Origin: Apteryx mantelli
Lineage: Eukaryota; Chordata; Aves; Apterygiformes; Apterygidae
Reading direction: 5' to 3'
DNA: 64,000 bases
NCBI RefSeq assembly: GCF_036417845.1
Contig: NC_089985.1
Location: 33,004,583-33,068,582, forward strand
A program made the translations under genes and the position numbers. The notes beneath the pieces are model-generated. The model saw only the letters and a program-made list of their open reading frames with translations. It searched no databases and was not told the origin of the DNA. Within the stretch, counting starts at the first letter, position 1; each line of letters opens with the position of its first letter. Below, one piece after another: positions 1 through 14,932 of this stretch.

Positions 1-3000
1 CCTTTCCCCACAGAGATCACTGTGCTAGCCATACAGCCACATCCCAGTCACACGAGGGAGCACTGCATGTGGTGGCACTTCCCTGCACACTGCCAGTACA
101 GCAGAGGATGCAGGACCAGTGGCAACAGCGGCTTGTTGGTGCTGCTGGGGGATGCAGTCCCTGCACAGGACCGCGCCACTGTCAGGACCAGGTTCACACG
201 TCGACTCATTATCAGATGCTACCAACAATTTCCATCCAAACTCCATTGGGATTTTACAGGCCTGGAAGCAGCTTGTATTGCAACATATTTGTAAGACAGC
301 TGTATTAAATGCTTCCAGACATAAATTCATCCTCAAGACATGTGTGGTCAGATGGGATCCAGGCAGCTCACATTACTCTGCAACACTTGCTGGGCTCTTG
401 CTGTGATTTCCTCGTATGTCATGTGCTTGGAAGCCTGAAACATTATTATTTTTGTTGGCATTACAGCCACATTTCATCTCTCAACACTAAGAACCGCAGG
501 AACACACAGGGACAGATGGGCCCAGGCGCTCTTCCTATCCAAATAAACACATGCATACCCAGGAAAGCAGCTGCCGCAAGGTCATACTCCAGGGCAAAGT
601 ACCGATTCGCCACCTAAATTACACATGCTCAGCGAACCAGTGCTTCTGCAACAAATGCCAACAATACACATGAAGTCAGTGAGAAAGATCCTCTCCTTCT
701 GAAGCTTATGTCTCTGAGTGGAGAGACTCCCAGGACTTTGAAAGCAATGATGGAGCAACTTTCGCAGCCCAATGTCTCGACAGCTGTGGTACAGGATGGT
801 AATTCTTTAGTGCAATGGTCTTTTTCTATGTTTTTAAGTTTATGGCATGACCTGTCATGACATACACTGCTATCATGTGGACATACGTAGCATCAAGCCA
901 ACAGTCTAGAGGCTCTTTGCAAATATTTGACAACCTTCCAACTGTCCTTTAACATCCAACTGTAGTTTCACCAGCCTCAGATGTCCAGAAGCTCAAGCCA
1001 AGCATCTCTGCACCATCCCAGCTTCCTAAGACTTCTGTAGCTGTCAGGAGATTTTTTTAATTGTTTTTTCAGGCTGATGTTTTCTTTCTGCAGCTCTTTG
1101 CTTTAGTCAGGATGTGTGGGAGCAACAGGGCTATAGATTCTTCTGGTATTAAGTAGGCTGTTTCTGGTCTCGCTTCAGTCCCTTCCTGTGATGATCAAAT
1201 TAGTGCTGTTCCCTTTCATTTGTTTTCACTTGCAAGTCTATAGCCACTTCACTTTCCCTTTTGAACTTCCACAGTTCCTTCCCCTGACAAAATCCCTGAG
1301 TTTTCTTCCATGGGCTGTGTTTAAAGTGTCAGACCAAATGTTCAAAGCAGGCTCCTCTTACCATGAAATCTCTGAAATATGCAAAAAAGGCATTTCACTC
1401 TTCTCCACCGGTGAAAAGAAAGCACACAGGCCAGAGCCTAGATTGGTGCCAGACTTATGCAGTGGTGCCTGTTGTTCCAAACACCCATAAAAGTGGGTTT
1501 GACAGTGCCAATAACTTTGTATTTTAAAAGAAGAGACAGCTACGCTGCCAGTGCTGTGTGGACCTGGATGACAACCGGTCCTGGCCCATCAGTGCCCCCC
1601 AGCACAGCTCCCCAGGCTTCCCTCAAAGGAGACCTCAGCATGCCAGGACAGACACAAGGATCCTAATTTCTCTCTTTCCTCATCCTCCTCCTGTACAGAG
1701 CTGAGAGAAATCACCTGAAATGTTGCCCAAACTCTACCTTTCTTCCCTATCAGCACTGATCTACATCTCCCTTCAATACAACTCATATATCCTTTGCTCC
1801 ATGCTCTGTTATTAAATAACCAGCAGGGAGCCAGATGGACAAAAATCCACCCTGCTCAGTAACACATGGTCAAACTCATCATGCAGGGACTTTGTCAGCA
1901 ATGAGAATTTTTGTCTCATTATAAAGGTTTAATCTGATGTAGTGCCAGCAGCTCCACTGGCCTGGCCTCTCTATCCATCGCAGGGGGATTTCTGAGTCAT
2001 TTTGCAGCTGATTGCTAAAAGGTGCCAGCTGGGTCCAGATTGGACAGTTTGATAATTGGGTAGGCACCATGGGACAGCCCAAAACAGCTCCATCAGACCA
2101 AAGGGATGCCGGATGTCAAGGCTGTGTGCTCTGTCCTCCTTGCAGAAGTCCTCAGGATTTTACAGTAACATTGCTCTCCTCACACCATTTGCCTTCCTGG
2201 TCCATTTAGGCCAACCCCGCATCCTGAAGGCAGCCCGCACAGCCATTGATTTGACACAAGCAGCCCAAAAGATGCCCCTTGTGGTGCTTGTTCCTCCTTC
2301 TCCACATCCTTAGGGCAGCCGTGAAGCACTGGCAGCAGCCAGGTGACCAAACACAACCCACACACCTCCCAGCCAGCTTGCCAACCGGCCAATCGGCCAA
2401 GTGGCCAGCCAGGCAAACAGCCTGTACTGCCTCCTCTCCTAATGGGAAGCCAGGTAATCACAGTGCTGCATAGGAAGAGCTAGAAGTAGTGTGCAAGAGA
2501 GGGAAGGAGATGTGGCTCATAGCTTTTCCAGGGCCATGTGGTCCCTGGAGGTGGGCGCTCCTGCTCAGGAATGCCAGCTTGTCATGGCAGAGACTGGATC
2601 ACTCTTGTTCCTACTGCAGCTAAATCCTTCCCTAAGAAATGACTAAGCTGACAGACTGCAGTCTTCTGCCTCTGGAAGAACAACTTTTAAATCTGTCCTG
2701 AACTTTAGCATAGACCCAGCAGGCTTGTCATAACAACATACACTTAGTGTCATGAAACCGACCAAGTGGGTGAAAAAGCTAACACTGTTCAGTGCCTGCC
2801 GGGGGAGTTCTCCAAGGCAACAGCTTAAACCCTGGCTTTGCTTTACTAGGAGCATTGGTGTACTCTTCAAAATTTAAAGTTGCTGACTGGTGTGGCTCTA
2901 ACAACTTATCAGGTTGTGAGCCAGACGATGCAGTGTGTCAGCAGTGGTGTGGTGGAGAAAGCAGAATGACGCTGTGGAGGTGACAGATGCCAGCCAGAGG

Positions 3001-6000
3001 GTATTACTCCTGCTTCTTCTTCCTCCCAGACTAAAGAACCAGAGGCGCCATCTTAAATTATGGTACAGGGGTCCAGCTCAGGGGACGATCAAACAGGGGA
3101 GCTGAAGAAATGTGCTAGGACAGCACTCAAGCAGCCACAGCACCCGAGTCTGGGGAGGTGTAAGGGACTTGCAGCTGTTATCATGGCTCTTTGGAATACA
3201 ACATCTTGCCATGCTAACAAGAGCACAGCGCCATGCAGACAGCTGTTCTGTTGACACTGGATGGCACTTGCAGTGATCAGCCAACACTTATTGTAGAAAC
3301 AGGACATGGGACACTGGACGTCCACATCATTCCACCTGATGCAAGCAAAGTCCCTCATCACATGGCTTGAGCTGATTAATAGCATGGGGACATTGCTGAT
3401 CCCTGGCCTCAGGTTAAGGAGTTAGGTACTGGAAGGTTTGTCCCTAGCACCTATCCTGACATATGTTTAATTTTCTCACATAGCACATGCTGGTTACTGA
3501 TCATCTCAAGATATCCAGCCCCACAGCAGCTCATCCCAAACCTCTGCTGTCTGTCTTCTCCATTCAGAACAGGCCTACAGAAAATCTGGCCTCTCTCTGT
3601 CTGTGCTTCTTGTTATTTACAGTCAACCTGCACTTTTAGAGCAATTCTTATTGCCCTTGAAGTTCAACACAAGTGTAATACATTTGTCTCGAGAATTCAC
3701 TTTTATGGCTGCCACTTTATTTACAAGCAAAATGACAGTTGGGTGAAAAGCCAGCAGTTCAGCAAGGGTACGTTTCCAAGTCCAGACCTGCAGGTGAGTG
3801 GGAACTTTCAGGGATTCTTCACGTTTAAAGGTTGCACATCCAACCATTTCCTCAGGCCTGGGTCACCTTACTCACCTTACTACTAGCAGCATGCAGTAGC
3901 AATGAACAGACCCGCTCTCCAGCTGAACTTTAGCAGGCCTCTGGACAAGCATGATAAGAGCAGACTTTTAGCCATCACGACATGCCCAATAGCTTTTATG
4001 TCCATGGTAGCAGGTGTCTGAATGTCAGCATTCTCATCCCATCTTAAGTGGAAATATCCAGGCTGTCAGCCTCAGAATCTAAACCTAGAAGTGAATACAA
4101 AGAACTCCTAAATCATCATCACTGCTGGAGTTAGAAGCCTTTGTTAGAAACTGCCATTTCCAATATGTCATGCCCAAACACTTGCAAAATTTCTCATTAC
4201 CACTTCAGAAATAAATCACGATGCATCTTACAGGAGACCACATACCACACTAGCTAATATCAATAGAGGGAGTAATGTTCACTCAGTAAATCCACACCTA
4301 AGCTTCCAAGAGGAGACAGAAACAGTGGGCTTATCAAAGCCTGCTTAGTCAAACATCCTCCCCAAGGAACATGAAGGCGAAGCCATCTGAGCCCACAGAG
4401 TCTCTCCATGGGGCTTGTACAACTGTATGGGCAATTCTACCAAGACAGCCTCTGCTGAGCTGCAATGTTCAGTCTTTGCAGGACACAGCATCGGCTAGTT
4501 GTGTGTGGGTCCTTGCAAGGGAGACAATAAATCTTCCTTACACACAACTAGTAGATGCTGAGTGTCACAAAAAGACTGCACAGCCTCTTAAAAAGTGTCA
4601 GATTGAGGGCTCCCAGCAGCTCTTTTTTCCTTAAGCGCTATGGCTTGTAAATAAAGCACTTCAGTCTTGCTGCTCTGTGCTCTAGTTTACTCACCAATGA
4701 AGAGAAAAAACATGGTGGCAATGCTGAATTAAACTGCATATTTCAATGGAGTCTACAAAGATCCAAAGTAAAACTGCCTCAAATACCCTCAGATATGGGG
4801 GTTTATACTGTGAGCTCCCAAGAGAAGTTGAGAGTATGTAGAAATTGTATGTGAAGATTTCAGTTGAAAGGAGAGTTGCTTTAACGGTGATTCTTCCTGA
4901 AGAGTGCCATGTGCCATACCTAAATATTTCTATAATCTGTTGATTTTTCTCTTAGAGAAGATGAGTTCAGCTTTCTTAGGTGGGGACCTTCCCACACTTC
5001 AGCCGGACTGGCATGTGGTGAGTTTTGTTTGTTTTCAATGAACAACATATCACAACAGATAAGCAACCAATGCGTCACATGAGTTTGTATCAGCCAAACA
5101 CTTCAAATCTCCCTTAGACTGCAACATAAATCTTATCATCTGTACCTAAAGCTCTATCTTTACAATCATTAATTAATGAATAGGCCACAAGCCAATGGAG
5201 GGAAAAGTCATTCAGTTCACTAACTTTCAGAAAAATTTTCCCGGAATCAGGTAATTCCCAGACAATGAGTCCTGTAAAATTTTTCATGTACCTTTCTTTC
5301 TAAAAAGTCTAAATGTTTTCATTGGACCTGTGCAGTTTCACTTCAGCCAAGGATCTTCATGTCTCTGTTGCTATAAAAGCAATACATCTGGACAATGAAT
5401 ACCAGATAAACGATGTATTTTTTTCAGTAAAAGGACTCTACTAATAGAAATGTATGGGTTTCAATTGGTCATAGACTAATTTAGACTAGAAACTAAAGGA
5501 AAGTGTCCAAACATTAGAAGAAACTTTTCTTAGAGATGTACAAGTTAGAGAGAAACACCCACAAAATTCAGCAGCCCCTATGCAGTAACACATCAGACTA
5601 CCAGGTTCTGTAGCTGATGACACAGAAGGGAAACATTCAATCCTCATAACATCCAGACATCCAAATGGGAATTGATTTTATCATGTCTGAGGATCCTCCT
5701 CTTTGCAATATGCCTGGAAATCACCCAAATGTGGCAGTCTTCTAGTCAAAGTCCTCCAGCACCAACCCCGTAATTCTTTCCAAGACATTCCAGGCTGCTT
5801 CCACCCCAATTGCTCTCTACTGGATACGATGTGTGGCCTTTTCCAGGATCATGAGGTGCCATGTGGACAGGAGAAGGAAAACTCATCCAGACTATGTTGG
5901 TGAAAATGATCCTACCATAATCCTTTCACATAACAGTTAGATGTACCCTCAATCTTGCTACAGCTCACTTTCCTGCTTTGCAACTCTCCCACTCTTTGTC

Positions 6001-6789
6001 TTATCTATTGACAGTGTTAATTCTTCTGGGCAAAATTTTTTTCTCCTGACTTACATATAGGAAGACCCCTTGAAGAAGAAGGCCACATTCCCTTTTGTGC
6101 TGATTAGGTTATACCCATTCACTTGATTATAATCCAGCTGTGTTGCATGATGTTACAGCTCCTAAGAGCTTGAATAGCACTGTTTTTACAGCTAAAGATG
6201 TCTGGATCTGTCCAGTACGTGTGTTGGGTAGAGATGGTCCATTTGTTCCTCACTTCACATGGGCTTCCAGACCTAAATAGGGCCAAGGGCAGAACGGAGC
6301 ATAGTTCAAACCAGAGCCTGGCTAGCTCTCGCCCCCTCTTATGGCTTCATCCACCTGGGCATGGATATAAGTGGCAGAGCTGGAGCCCCGTGCTAACTGC
6401 AAGCACTTTCATTTGCTGCTGGGATGTAATGGACTGTGGGAAAAGTAGTAAATATTTACAGAGCATCCTGTGTACAGAGCACCAGCTTGTTTCTTAATAA
6501 GCCACCTCCATCCACAGGTTGCTGGAAGTGGGTAAAAGGACGAATGGGAGCAGCAGGAAATTAGGTTCTGGGCCAAAGTGACATATTGCTTACCAGAACG
6601 TTTCTCGTGCTTTAAATTTCTGCCAGATTGCATTGCCTGCAGCAGTTCAGCAGGGACAGTTCTAGCAGAGGAAAAGAGAGAGATCTTTTCATCTGCACGT
6701 GAGCTCTTCATCAGACCCGGACCCAGAAGGAGCAGAAGAGGAAGCAGGGAGGAGAAGGTGCTGTCAGGCAACCAGGAACCAGAGGCAGC
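1..6789. other. Non-coding upstream flank of the CYP4 gene
   Basis: I find no exon of a recognisable protein here on either strand. Open frames are short (about 120 codons at most), show no family motif and lack splice signals with matching phase. Composition is ordinary, about 45 percent GC, with no CpG island. The only clear structure is the hairpin at 4486-4560, listed separately. The last several hundred bases must hold the CYP4 promoter and 5' UTR, but I cannot place a TATA box or a transcription start. Confidence 0.6.
4486..4560. repeat. Near-perfect inverted repeat (hairpin)
   Basis: The 21-base arms 4486-4506 and 4540-4560 are reverse complements at 19 of 21 positions, and one of the two mismatches would be a G-U wobble in RNA. 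The loop is 33 bases. Two further G-U pairs and a G-C pair can extend the stem inward. As RNA this would fold into a hairpin of about 75 nt, the size of a microRNA precursor. It could equally be the remnant of a small palindromic DNA transposon. Nothing identifies it as a known family. Confidence 0.6.
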
Positions 6790-6979
6790 ATGGCATCTCT
6801 GCTGGACAACATAGCCAAACCTTCTGCTGTAGTTTTGCAGCTATCTATCTTTGGTGCTTGGCTTCATCTTTGTGCTACTGAAGGTGGCCCAGTTCTACCA
6901 GGAGAGGAAGAAAATCATCAAAGCTCTGGAGGCTTTCCCTGGTCCCCCAAGGCACTGGCTGTATGGCCACAATCATCTG
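6790..6979 (+). CDS. CYP4 exon 1 (membrane anchor; contains a frame change)
   Basis: ATG at 6790 opens MASLLDNIAKPSAVVLQLS. The family-typical sequence LLKVAQFYQERKKIIKAL, then FPGPPRHWLYGHNHL, follows in the frame one base later (AAG codon at 6881). That second frame has stops just upstream, so it cannot start on its own. One extra base, probably in the GG at about 6853-6854, explains the switch. Without it the exon is 63 codons and ends in phase 0 at CTG|GTAAGG. The encoded part is the N-terminal membrane helix and the proline-rich hinge. Confidence 0.85.
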
Positions 6980-7906
6980 GTAAGGAGAGAGCTGGGCTCA
7001 CCCAGGGCGTGAGCAGGGAGGGTTTGTCCTAGCAACTGTGCAAGATAATTGTCGGGACAAGAGGGGTGGAGAAGAGCACCGGATGGGGAGTGTGTGTCCC
7101 TTGCTATTGTCCCTTCATATAGGAGAGGACCTCTTTGTACAGGGAGTGCCAATACTTCTGAGGGGCAGGCAGGAAGGGTACCTGGTTATGAGATGCGCAT
7201 CATTTTGGTAAAAAACAGAGCCATGATGTTCTTTGATCATGTGCCTAAACATGCAGTTAGGTGGTTTCTGGGACTTTCACAAAGTTACATAAAAATGAGA
7301 AACCGTAAAATATCTCTCTTCTGCATCAGACCTTCTACCAATACAAGTGTCTCCCCCTATACCCACCTAAGAAGAGATGGTCACGAAAGCAGGGCATTTT
7401 ATTGCAGCCATTTTCACCATTCTGTAGGGCAGATGTTTTTGACTTCACACTGCATGCCCTCCTTGCACTGCTGAAATTAGACAATAGGGCTGTATCAGCC
7501 CTGATCTCCCATGGATTGGGTACTAGGTATCCCTGCATTGCCCATTCTGACTATAGAGCCAGAGTGTGATGCCAAGGCATCCTGACTCGACTATCCTAAA
7601 GCAGCTAAACTGCTGGACCCCAGCCAGGGAGTCTCTCTGGAGTTGCCTTGTGCTGCAGGGATGCAGTAGCTGAGGTAACTTTGCTGGCTGTGCATTGTCT
7701 CCAGTGATCCCCTTTGCCATGCCCAGCATCTCCTCCACCTGCAGAGTGGAAAGCCCCTTGCTGTAAGTCCACCCACTTGCTCCCAGTTTCCCAGGCCAGG
7801 ATGTCTTGCATACACTTTCCACAAGAGGGCAAGTTTCACCTCTGCTCTCCCAGGTACGTCCCTCTTTTTCTGCCTGAAATCAGTCCCTGTTTAACTGTCA
7901 TTGCAG

Positions 7907-8045
7907 GCCACTGAAGGTAAAGAGTTATCTCTGTCAGTGTCGTGGGCAGAAGAGTATCCCTATGCTTTTCCCAGATGGTTTGGACTTTTGCCTGCTCTAG
8001 TAACCCATCATCCTGAATATGCCAAAAGTGTATTTGGCCGAGGAG
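7907..8045 (+). CDS. CYP4 exon 2
   Basis: Acceptor TTGCAG, donor GTAAG. Starts in phase 0 and ends in phase 1. Encodes EGKELSLSVSWAEEYPYAF and then PRWFGLLPALVTHHPEYAKS, ending VFGRG. This matches the second exon of CYP4 proteins (helix A and beta-1 region) and is fully open. Confidence 0.9.
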
Positions 8046-8752
8046 GTAAGTCTCTTCATTTGGTTTTGGGAAGTCCTGTCATTGACACTTCCCTATCAAG
8101 AAAAACAAGGGAAACTTGCCCTGAGCTGTCCCTTTTGCCTGCTTCTTTCACAGCTGTTGCAGTTCCTCCTTTGGTCCCCTTCTCAAACTCCCAGACAGGT
8201 TTCACGGAGCATTCTCATGCAAGATAGGAGCCAGTGACCCTCCCAGTCCACTCTCTCTATTATTGTCAGGTTTACTGTATTCTAGAGCATCTACCACCCC
8301 AATAACTGTGTTTTTCACTAAAATCCAGTACGCTGGGTGAGCTAGCACAGTAATGGCCCTAAGAAGACATCTCAAGTCTTCTCCTCTGCTCCAGTCTGTG
8401 AAGCACAATGTCTGTGACTGATACATACATGGATATCTCCAGCAACTCTCATCCATTATCCTCAGCTTTGAGATCTGCTATGGCCATTCCTTTTCTACAT
8501 ACATATCTTTCATTACAGCTTTCTCTGGTTTTCTCAAGTCCACTGAGGGCACAGTTGTAGAAGATCACATTTAAACTCTACCTTTAATGTTATAGAGTAG
8601 TATACATATTGAGATGACACTAATTCCACATTGTGATTAAGGGGAGGGTTTCTAATGTCAGTTTATCCTGATTTTCTTTTGTTATGTTGATATTCATTAG
8701 CCATTCGTACTCTTTTGGTTTCTTTTTTTTTTCTTTTTTTTTTTTTTTACAG

Positions 8753-8797
8753 ATCCCAAGTCCCCAGTAACCTACAAGCTCTTAATTCCCTGGATAG
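8753..8797 (+). CDS. CYP4 exon 3 (45-nt small exon)
   Basis: A 45-base exon, phase 1 to phase 1, after a long poly-T tract and CAG. Encodes DPKSPVTYKLLIPWIG, with the first and last codons split across the introns. The very short third exon is a hallmark of the CYP4A/4B gene structure. Confidence 0.9.
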
Positions 8798-9499
8798 GTA
8801 AATAATTTTATTTTATTATCCCTTTTGGCTATGCTACACATTTCATCTGCTTCCCTCATGTCTTCATTTATTTTGCTTTCTTCCATTCTAAAACCAGAGA
8901 GGAAGATTGCCTTTGCTATGGGAAGGCTCATTTAGGTGTAAGTATTAATACTACTGTTGCCCACATAATTGTGGAGCACATCAACTGGCTTTGCCTTGAA
9001 TCACATACCCTGGCCTTTGCAAAGCAATGGGGCAAGTCTGCTCAGGGACTGAATGCAGATACATCTAACTGGGGTGAGAGATATCAAGGCATCAGAGGAC
9101 AGTCAGGTTCACGGCTTGCATACAACTTTGCAGTAGCCCTCCATGGTCCTGCTAACAACTGTCTCATAGCTCAGCTTGTGCTGCAAAATGCATCCAAGTA
9201 TTTCACTTAGGTCAGAAGAAGCCATCTGAGAGAGTAAGTTCTGTGCTTCTGTCATCATGGCTCTGTCAGTGAGCTGGTTTATGGATAAAATGGATGTGCA
9301 CAGCCAGTTGCAGTGGAGGATGAGTGGACATGCTGCTCTTCCATATGAAGGACACTGCTGCGACGGTCGCGGAGAGGCTGAAATCCACCATCAACTCCTC
9401 CTCCCCCTGGGTCCTGCATGGTAGCTAGGAGATAGCTGCTTGGCCAAAAGCAGCAGTGACACTGCCAGAGCCAAGAAGATTGATCAGACTCTGAAATAG

Positions 9500-9706
<207 letters not shown>

Positions 9707-10111
9707 TAGACCTGGGACTGAATGATGGAAAGAGAGTGGAATTAGATGGTTCCTAGAATTTCTCCCCTGATTCTGAACTTTTTAGATCCTTTCGAAGTTC
9801 TGAAATTGTTCCCTCCAACTTTCTTTGGCCATTCCACTCATTCTCTTTTTCGTCTGCTTTCCAGTAAAATCAATCACTGCTAGAATATATTTTCCTGGCT
9901 CAGCAGTGGTAAACATGGAAAAAGAAGTGCATAGACTTCTTTGATTAGATTCACAGAATATATGGTGAACTAGGGCCTTCGCTTGCAGAAGAGAAAGTAA
10001 TTAGGGGTGTGGATCTGGGAAGAGGCAGGTACAGGAAAGTATGACCTGACTGTATTGTGGACAAGTCCATTCTGGCAGTCTGTCCCTCCTCACTCTTGTC
10101 TCCACCGCTAG

Positions 10112-10236
10112 GATAAATGGGAAAAGAGGAACACACAGAGGAAAACAATGGAGATCTTTCAAGACATGAGCTTAATGACACTAGACACCATCATGAAATG
10201 TGCCTTCAGTTATGATACCAGCTGTCAGACTCAGAA
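10112..10236 (+). CDS. CYP4 exon 5
   Basis: 125 bases, phase 0 to phase 2. Begins [19 protein letters not shown] and runs through [20 protein letters not shown] (helices D and E). I end it at GTCAGT (10237), a weak donor chosen because it joins exon 6 in frame; the reading frame itself stays open further on. The exact end is therefore slightly uncertain. Confidence 0.8.
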
Positions 10237-10330
10237 GTCAGTAGCTAAACTTTTAAATGCTGAGAAAACAAGTGCTCCTGTTCCCCCCCTCACATTACTA
10301 ACACTGATTTCAACCTTGATTTCCTTTCAG

Positions 10331-10486
10331 CCACGCGGACTTTTATATCAAAGCTGTTTATGACCCGACTTACCTCGTGGTTCAGAGAATCCGGACTCTC
10401 TCTTTAAGTAAGTGATGTCTTCTATGGCATGACTCGCAAAGGCCACCAGTTTCAGGAGGCCTGCAAGCTGGCCCATACCCACACAG
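10331..10486 (+). CDS. CYP4 exon 6 (contains a frame change)
   Basis: Acceptor TTTCAG, donor GTATTT. The first half reads [18 protein letters not shown] then RIRTLSLSK. The second half, [20 protein letters not shown] then HTHT, is in the frame one base later. An extra base near 10408-10414 separates them. A consensus donor AA|GTAAGT lies exactly at this point (10408) and would join exon 7 in frame while dropping about 26 residues. Confidence 0.82.
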
Positions 10487-10654
10487 GTATTTCTCTCTCT
10501 TTTTCTCCCTTCTCTCCCTAGCCCTGTTTATTAGCTGAACCTTTCACCCACTCACATCTGGAGCAGCTCTGAGGGGGTCTGCAGCATGCACTGACCAAAG
10601 GATTACACATTAAACAGAGATCGAGAGCTGCTGACCAAGTGATCAAGAGCATGA

Positions 10655-10822
<168 letters not shown>

Positions 10823-11623
10823 TGAAATAATCATCTCAAATGCCAAGGAACATACCTGTGTGCCACTGAGGATGTGTCAGCAGGGAGCTCACAATCCCTA
10901 GCCAGTACTAATGACAACAGCTTCCCCACTTCATGTTTTCTAGCTTGGGAAAAGATGGATTGAAAGGGAAGGAAATACAAAGATGTGAGATGTGAGGTTG
11001 AACATAAATGGAATTTCATCTTCCTTGTTCATTTTCACTGACTACATAAATAGATTAAAAGAAGTGAGCTGTTGGAAACCAGAGGAGAATGAGATCTTTG
11101 GAAAGATTACAAAGAGGCCGTCTTTGCTGTAGTGATCTCAAGAGATTTGTTTCTTGCCTTCTGTAGCTTTACCTTCCCAGACATCTTCAGATACTCTGGA
11201 AGCAGTAGTCATTTGGTGTTCAGGAGAGAGATACACTCTGTGCTCACTCAAGCTTTCCCAGAGCTACTGCCTTCTTTCTTTTCTCAATCTGAAACAAAAG
11301 TCATCCAAGCCAAAATACTGGAAAACATAACAGGAACCCTTGTTAGGGGAACAAACAGGGTGTCCCTCTGAAGGGCTGGGATCTGATCTGCCACCAAAGA
11401 CCAACTCTGTAGCTCTGTTGACTGCAGAGTCAGCAGTCAGTGGGCCTGACTGATTTCACTTACTTTGGATATATCTTCTACTGGCTTAGTTCCTCATTTA
11501 TGTGGAGATACAAGAGAGGTCAAATCAGACTCCTTTTCACCAGCATCCAGGGTGATTTTTATACATAAAGGAGAAAGTCCAACTCATGTACACTTGCAGA
11601 TGATATATTCTCCTCTGTATTAG

Positions 11624-11815
<192 letters not shown>

Positions 11816-11926
11816 TGAGCTACAACTTTTTGTTCCTTTACTTTGAACTCTTTTTATTTATTTTGAGAAGGAAAATGCATTCACTTTACACTGTATCTGC
11901 GCTAGGGCATTCTGCTTTTCACATAG

Positions 11927-12454
<528 letters not shown>

Positions 12455-13154
12455 TGAAGAGCTATATAGGGTCATCACACCTCACAGTTCACAGTGAGCC
12501 TGGAAGCATGGCCAGAGAGGGTACAAGGACCCTCTCCAGAGCACTGTAGTGTACTGGGTACCCTAGGACAGTGGGACCCAAGCCTTAATCCTGCTGTCTC
12601 TATAGCCACAGCAAATGTGATGGGAAGAGCCAGACAGAGCCTGCTCAAACTCCTCTGAACCCAGCAGAAATACTCCCATGTCTTCTGAGACAGAGAGGGA
12701 ACAGAGATCCCCAGAAGCAAGGCCAGGATGACATGCATGGACAGCCTGCATTACTGCACCAGACTTCCCTCTTCCTTCTTCTGCCCTGCCTTGCATGTCA
12801 ATGTATTAACTTAATCAAATTCTCTAGTTGCTTCTTTCTTTTTCCCTCAGTTATTCATGCTTCACTACTCAGCCCAATCTATTTGCCATTCGCAGAGCTC
12901 AAAGGGCACTTGCAGAGTACTGATCCTGGCCAAATGTGAAAGTTCACACATTGGTACCAAAATGGGTCCTCACTCTGAGGTCATTGTTTCTTCCACATGA
13001 GGAGGTGACCTGTCTAGACAAGCTGGTAAATGCCCCTGTCAGTTCTCCTCTGAAATCCCTTGCAGAGTCCCGAGACAGCAAGCATCCCACAAATGTTTCT
13101 CCTGTGTCTTTACTCTGGTATATCATGAGCTCTTTTCTCACTCTTCTTTTCCAG

Positions 13155-13219
13155 GCTGCCACACTGTAGTGAACATATTCGCTATTCATAGGAACCGGGA
13201 TGTGTGGGAAGACCCTGAG
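13155..13219 (+). CDS. CYP4 exon 10
   Basis: 65 bases, phase 1 to phase 0. Encodes CHTVVNIFAIHRNRDVWEDP plus E, the usual HRNxxVWxDPE segment before the meander. Confidence 0.92.
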
Positions 13220-13565
13220 GTATTTTACCTTTATAAAAATAAGGGAGAGATGAGCCGTTAGCCCAGATATCTACTCTCTTTGAGCAAGACAGTCTTCACC
13301 TTTCTGCATTGGATTTGGGTTTTTTTGCTTTTTATTCCAACAAGTCCATGTCTAAATGCAAAGTTGAATAGAGCTACCAAACACCCCAAAGGATCTGAAC
13401 ATGACAGAGTGCTGGAAAAGGGTGTTTAATAGTCTTTTGTCATGCATGATGATGTAGAAGTATTCGGACTGCCTTCAGCAGCCCTGGGTAATGATGGTGC
13501 AGAGGGCATGAGAGAGAACAAACAGATTAATGGGGATGGTCCACAGCCACATGCCACATCCCTGA

Positions 13566-13874
<309 letters not shown>

Positions 13875-14440
13875 TAGGTTGCCTCACATGGGAGAGTTAA
13901 CTCACAGCAGTGCTTCTGAGGCTAATCCCCCCTCAGTGCCAATGAGTCAAGTTGGCTTGACCAGCTCAAGCAGAGTTTCCACAACAGGGGGTCTCCACCA
14001 TTCTCCATCAGCTCAAGAGATTTTCTCATACCTGCGGCTTTGTGGTCATTGTAGGGCTTGACACACTTTCACTTTTGCATGATCTGTGAAGATAGATACA
14101 CTCTCTGCTGCTGGTATTGGGAACATAGGCTCCCTTGTTTAGAGGAAAATATCCAGTGCACCTCAGAGAAAACCTGGGTCTCCAAGACTCTTTGGTTCCC
14201 ATGCTGTCTCATCTGATAGATGCAGGATACTGATGTCTCAGTAATTTGCACAGAGCCAACAGAGCCAAAAATGACCTTTTTGAGGTGACTATTTTTTGGA
14301 CTGGACCCCTACAGCACTTTCTGGTGAAGAAAGCACAGTTCTCTAAACTTCATGTCTTTTTTTGATGCTTATTAACAAGCAACAACAGTACGCCACCCCA
14401 GAGCCAGGTGACTTTTGATGTAGCATGAAAAGATTCCTAG

Positions 14441-14776
<336 letters not shown>

Positions 14777-14926
14777 CCTGGGATAGCATGCAGGCAAGTG
14801 GTTTCCCAAGGACCATCCTTCATCTAGATGTTTAAGCATCTCCTGCTCCTAGCTGAGCCACACTGCCCTGCACTCTCCCTGAAAACTTCTCCCTGAAACC
14901 ACATCACACCCACAGATACCCACCAA

Positions 14927-14932
14927 ATTAAA
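14927..14932 (+). terminator. Candidate CYP4 poly(A) signal (ATTAAA)
   Basis: ATTAAA lies 151 bases after the stop codon and is followed about 40 bases later by a GT-rich stretch. It is the nearest plausible cleavage signal I see. ATTAAA is common by chance, so this is tentative. Confidence 0.4.

Noticed and set aside
7049-7474. 141-codon open frame in CYP4 intron 1
   Set aside because: Not homologous to P450 and skipped by the homology-defined exon 1 to exon 2 junction.
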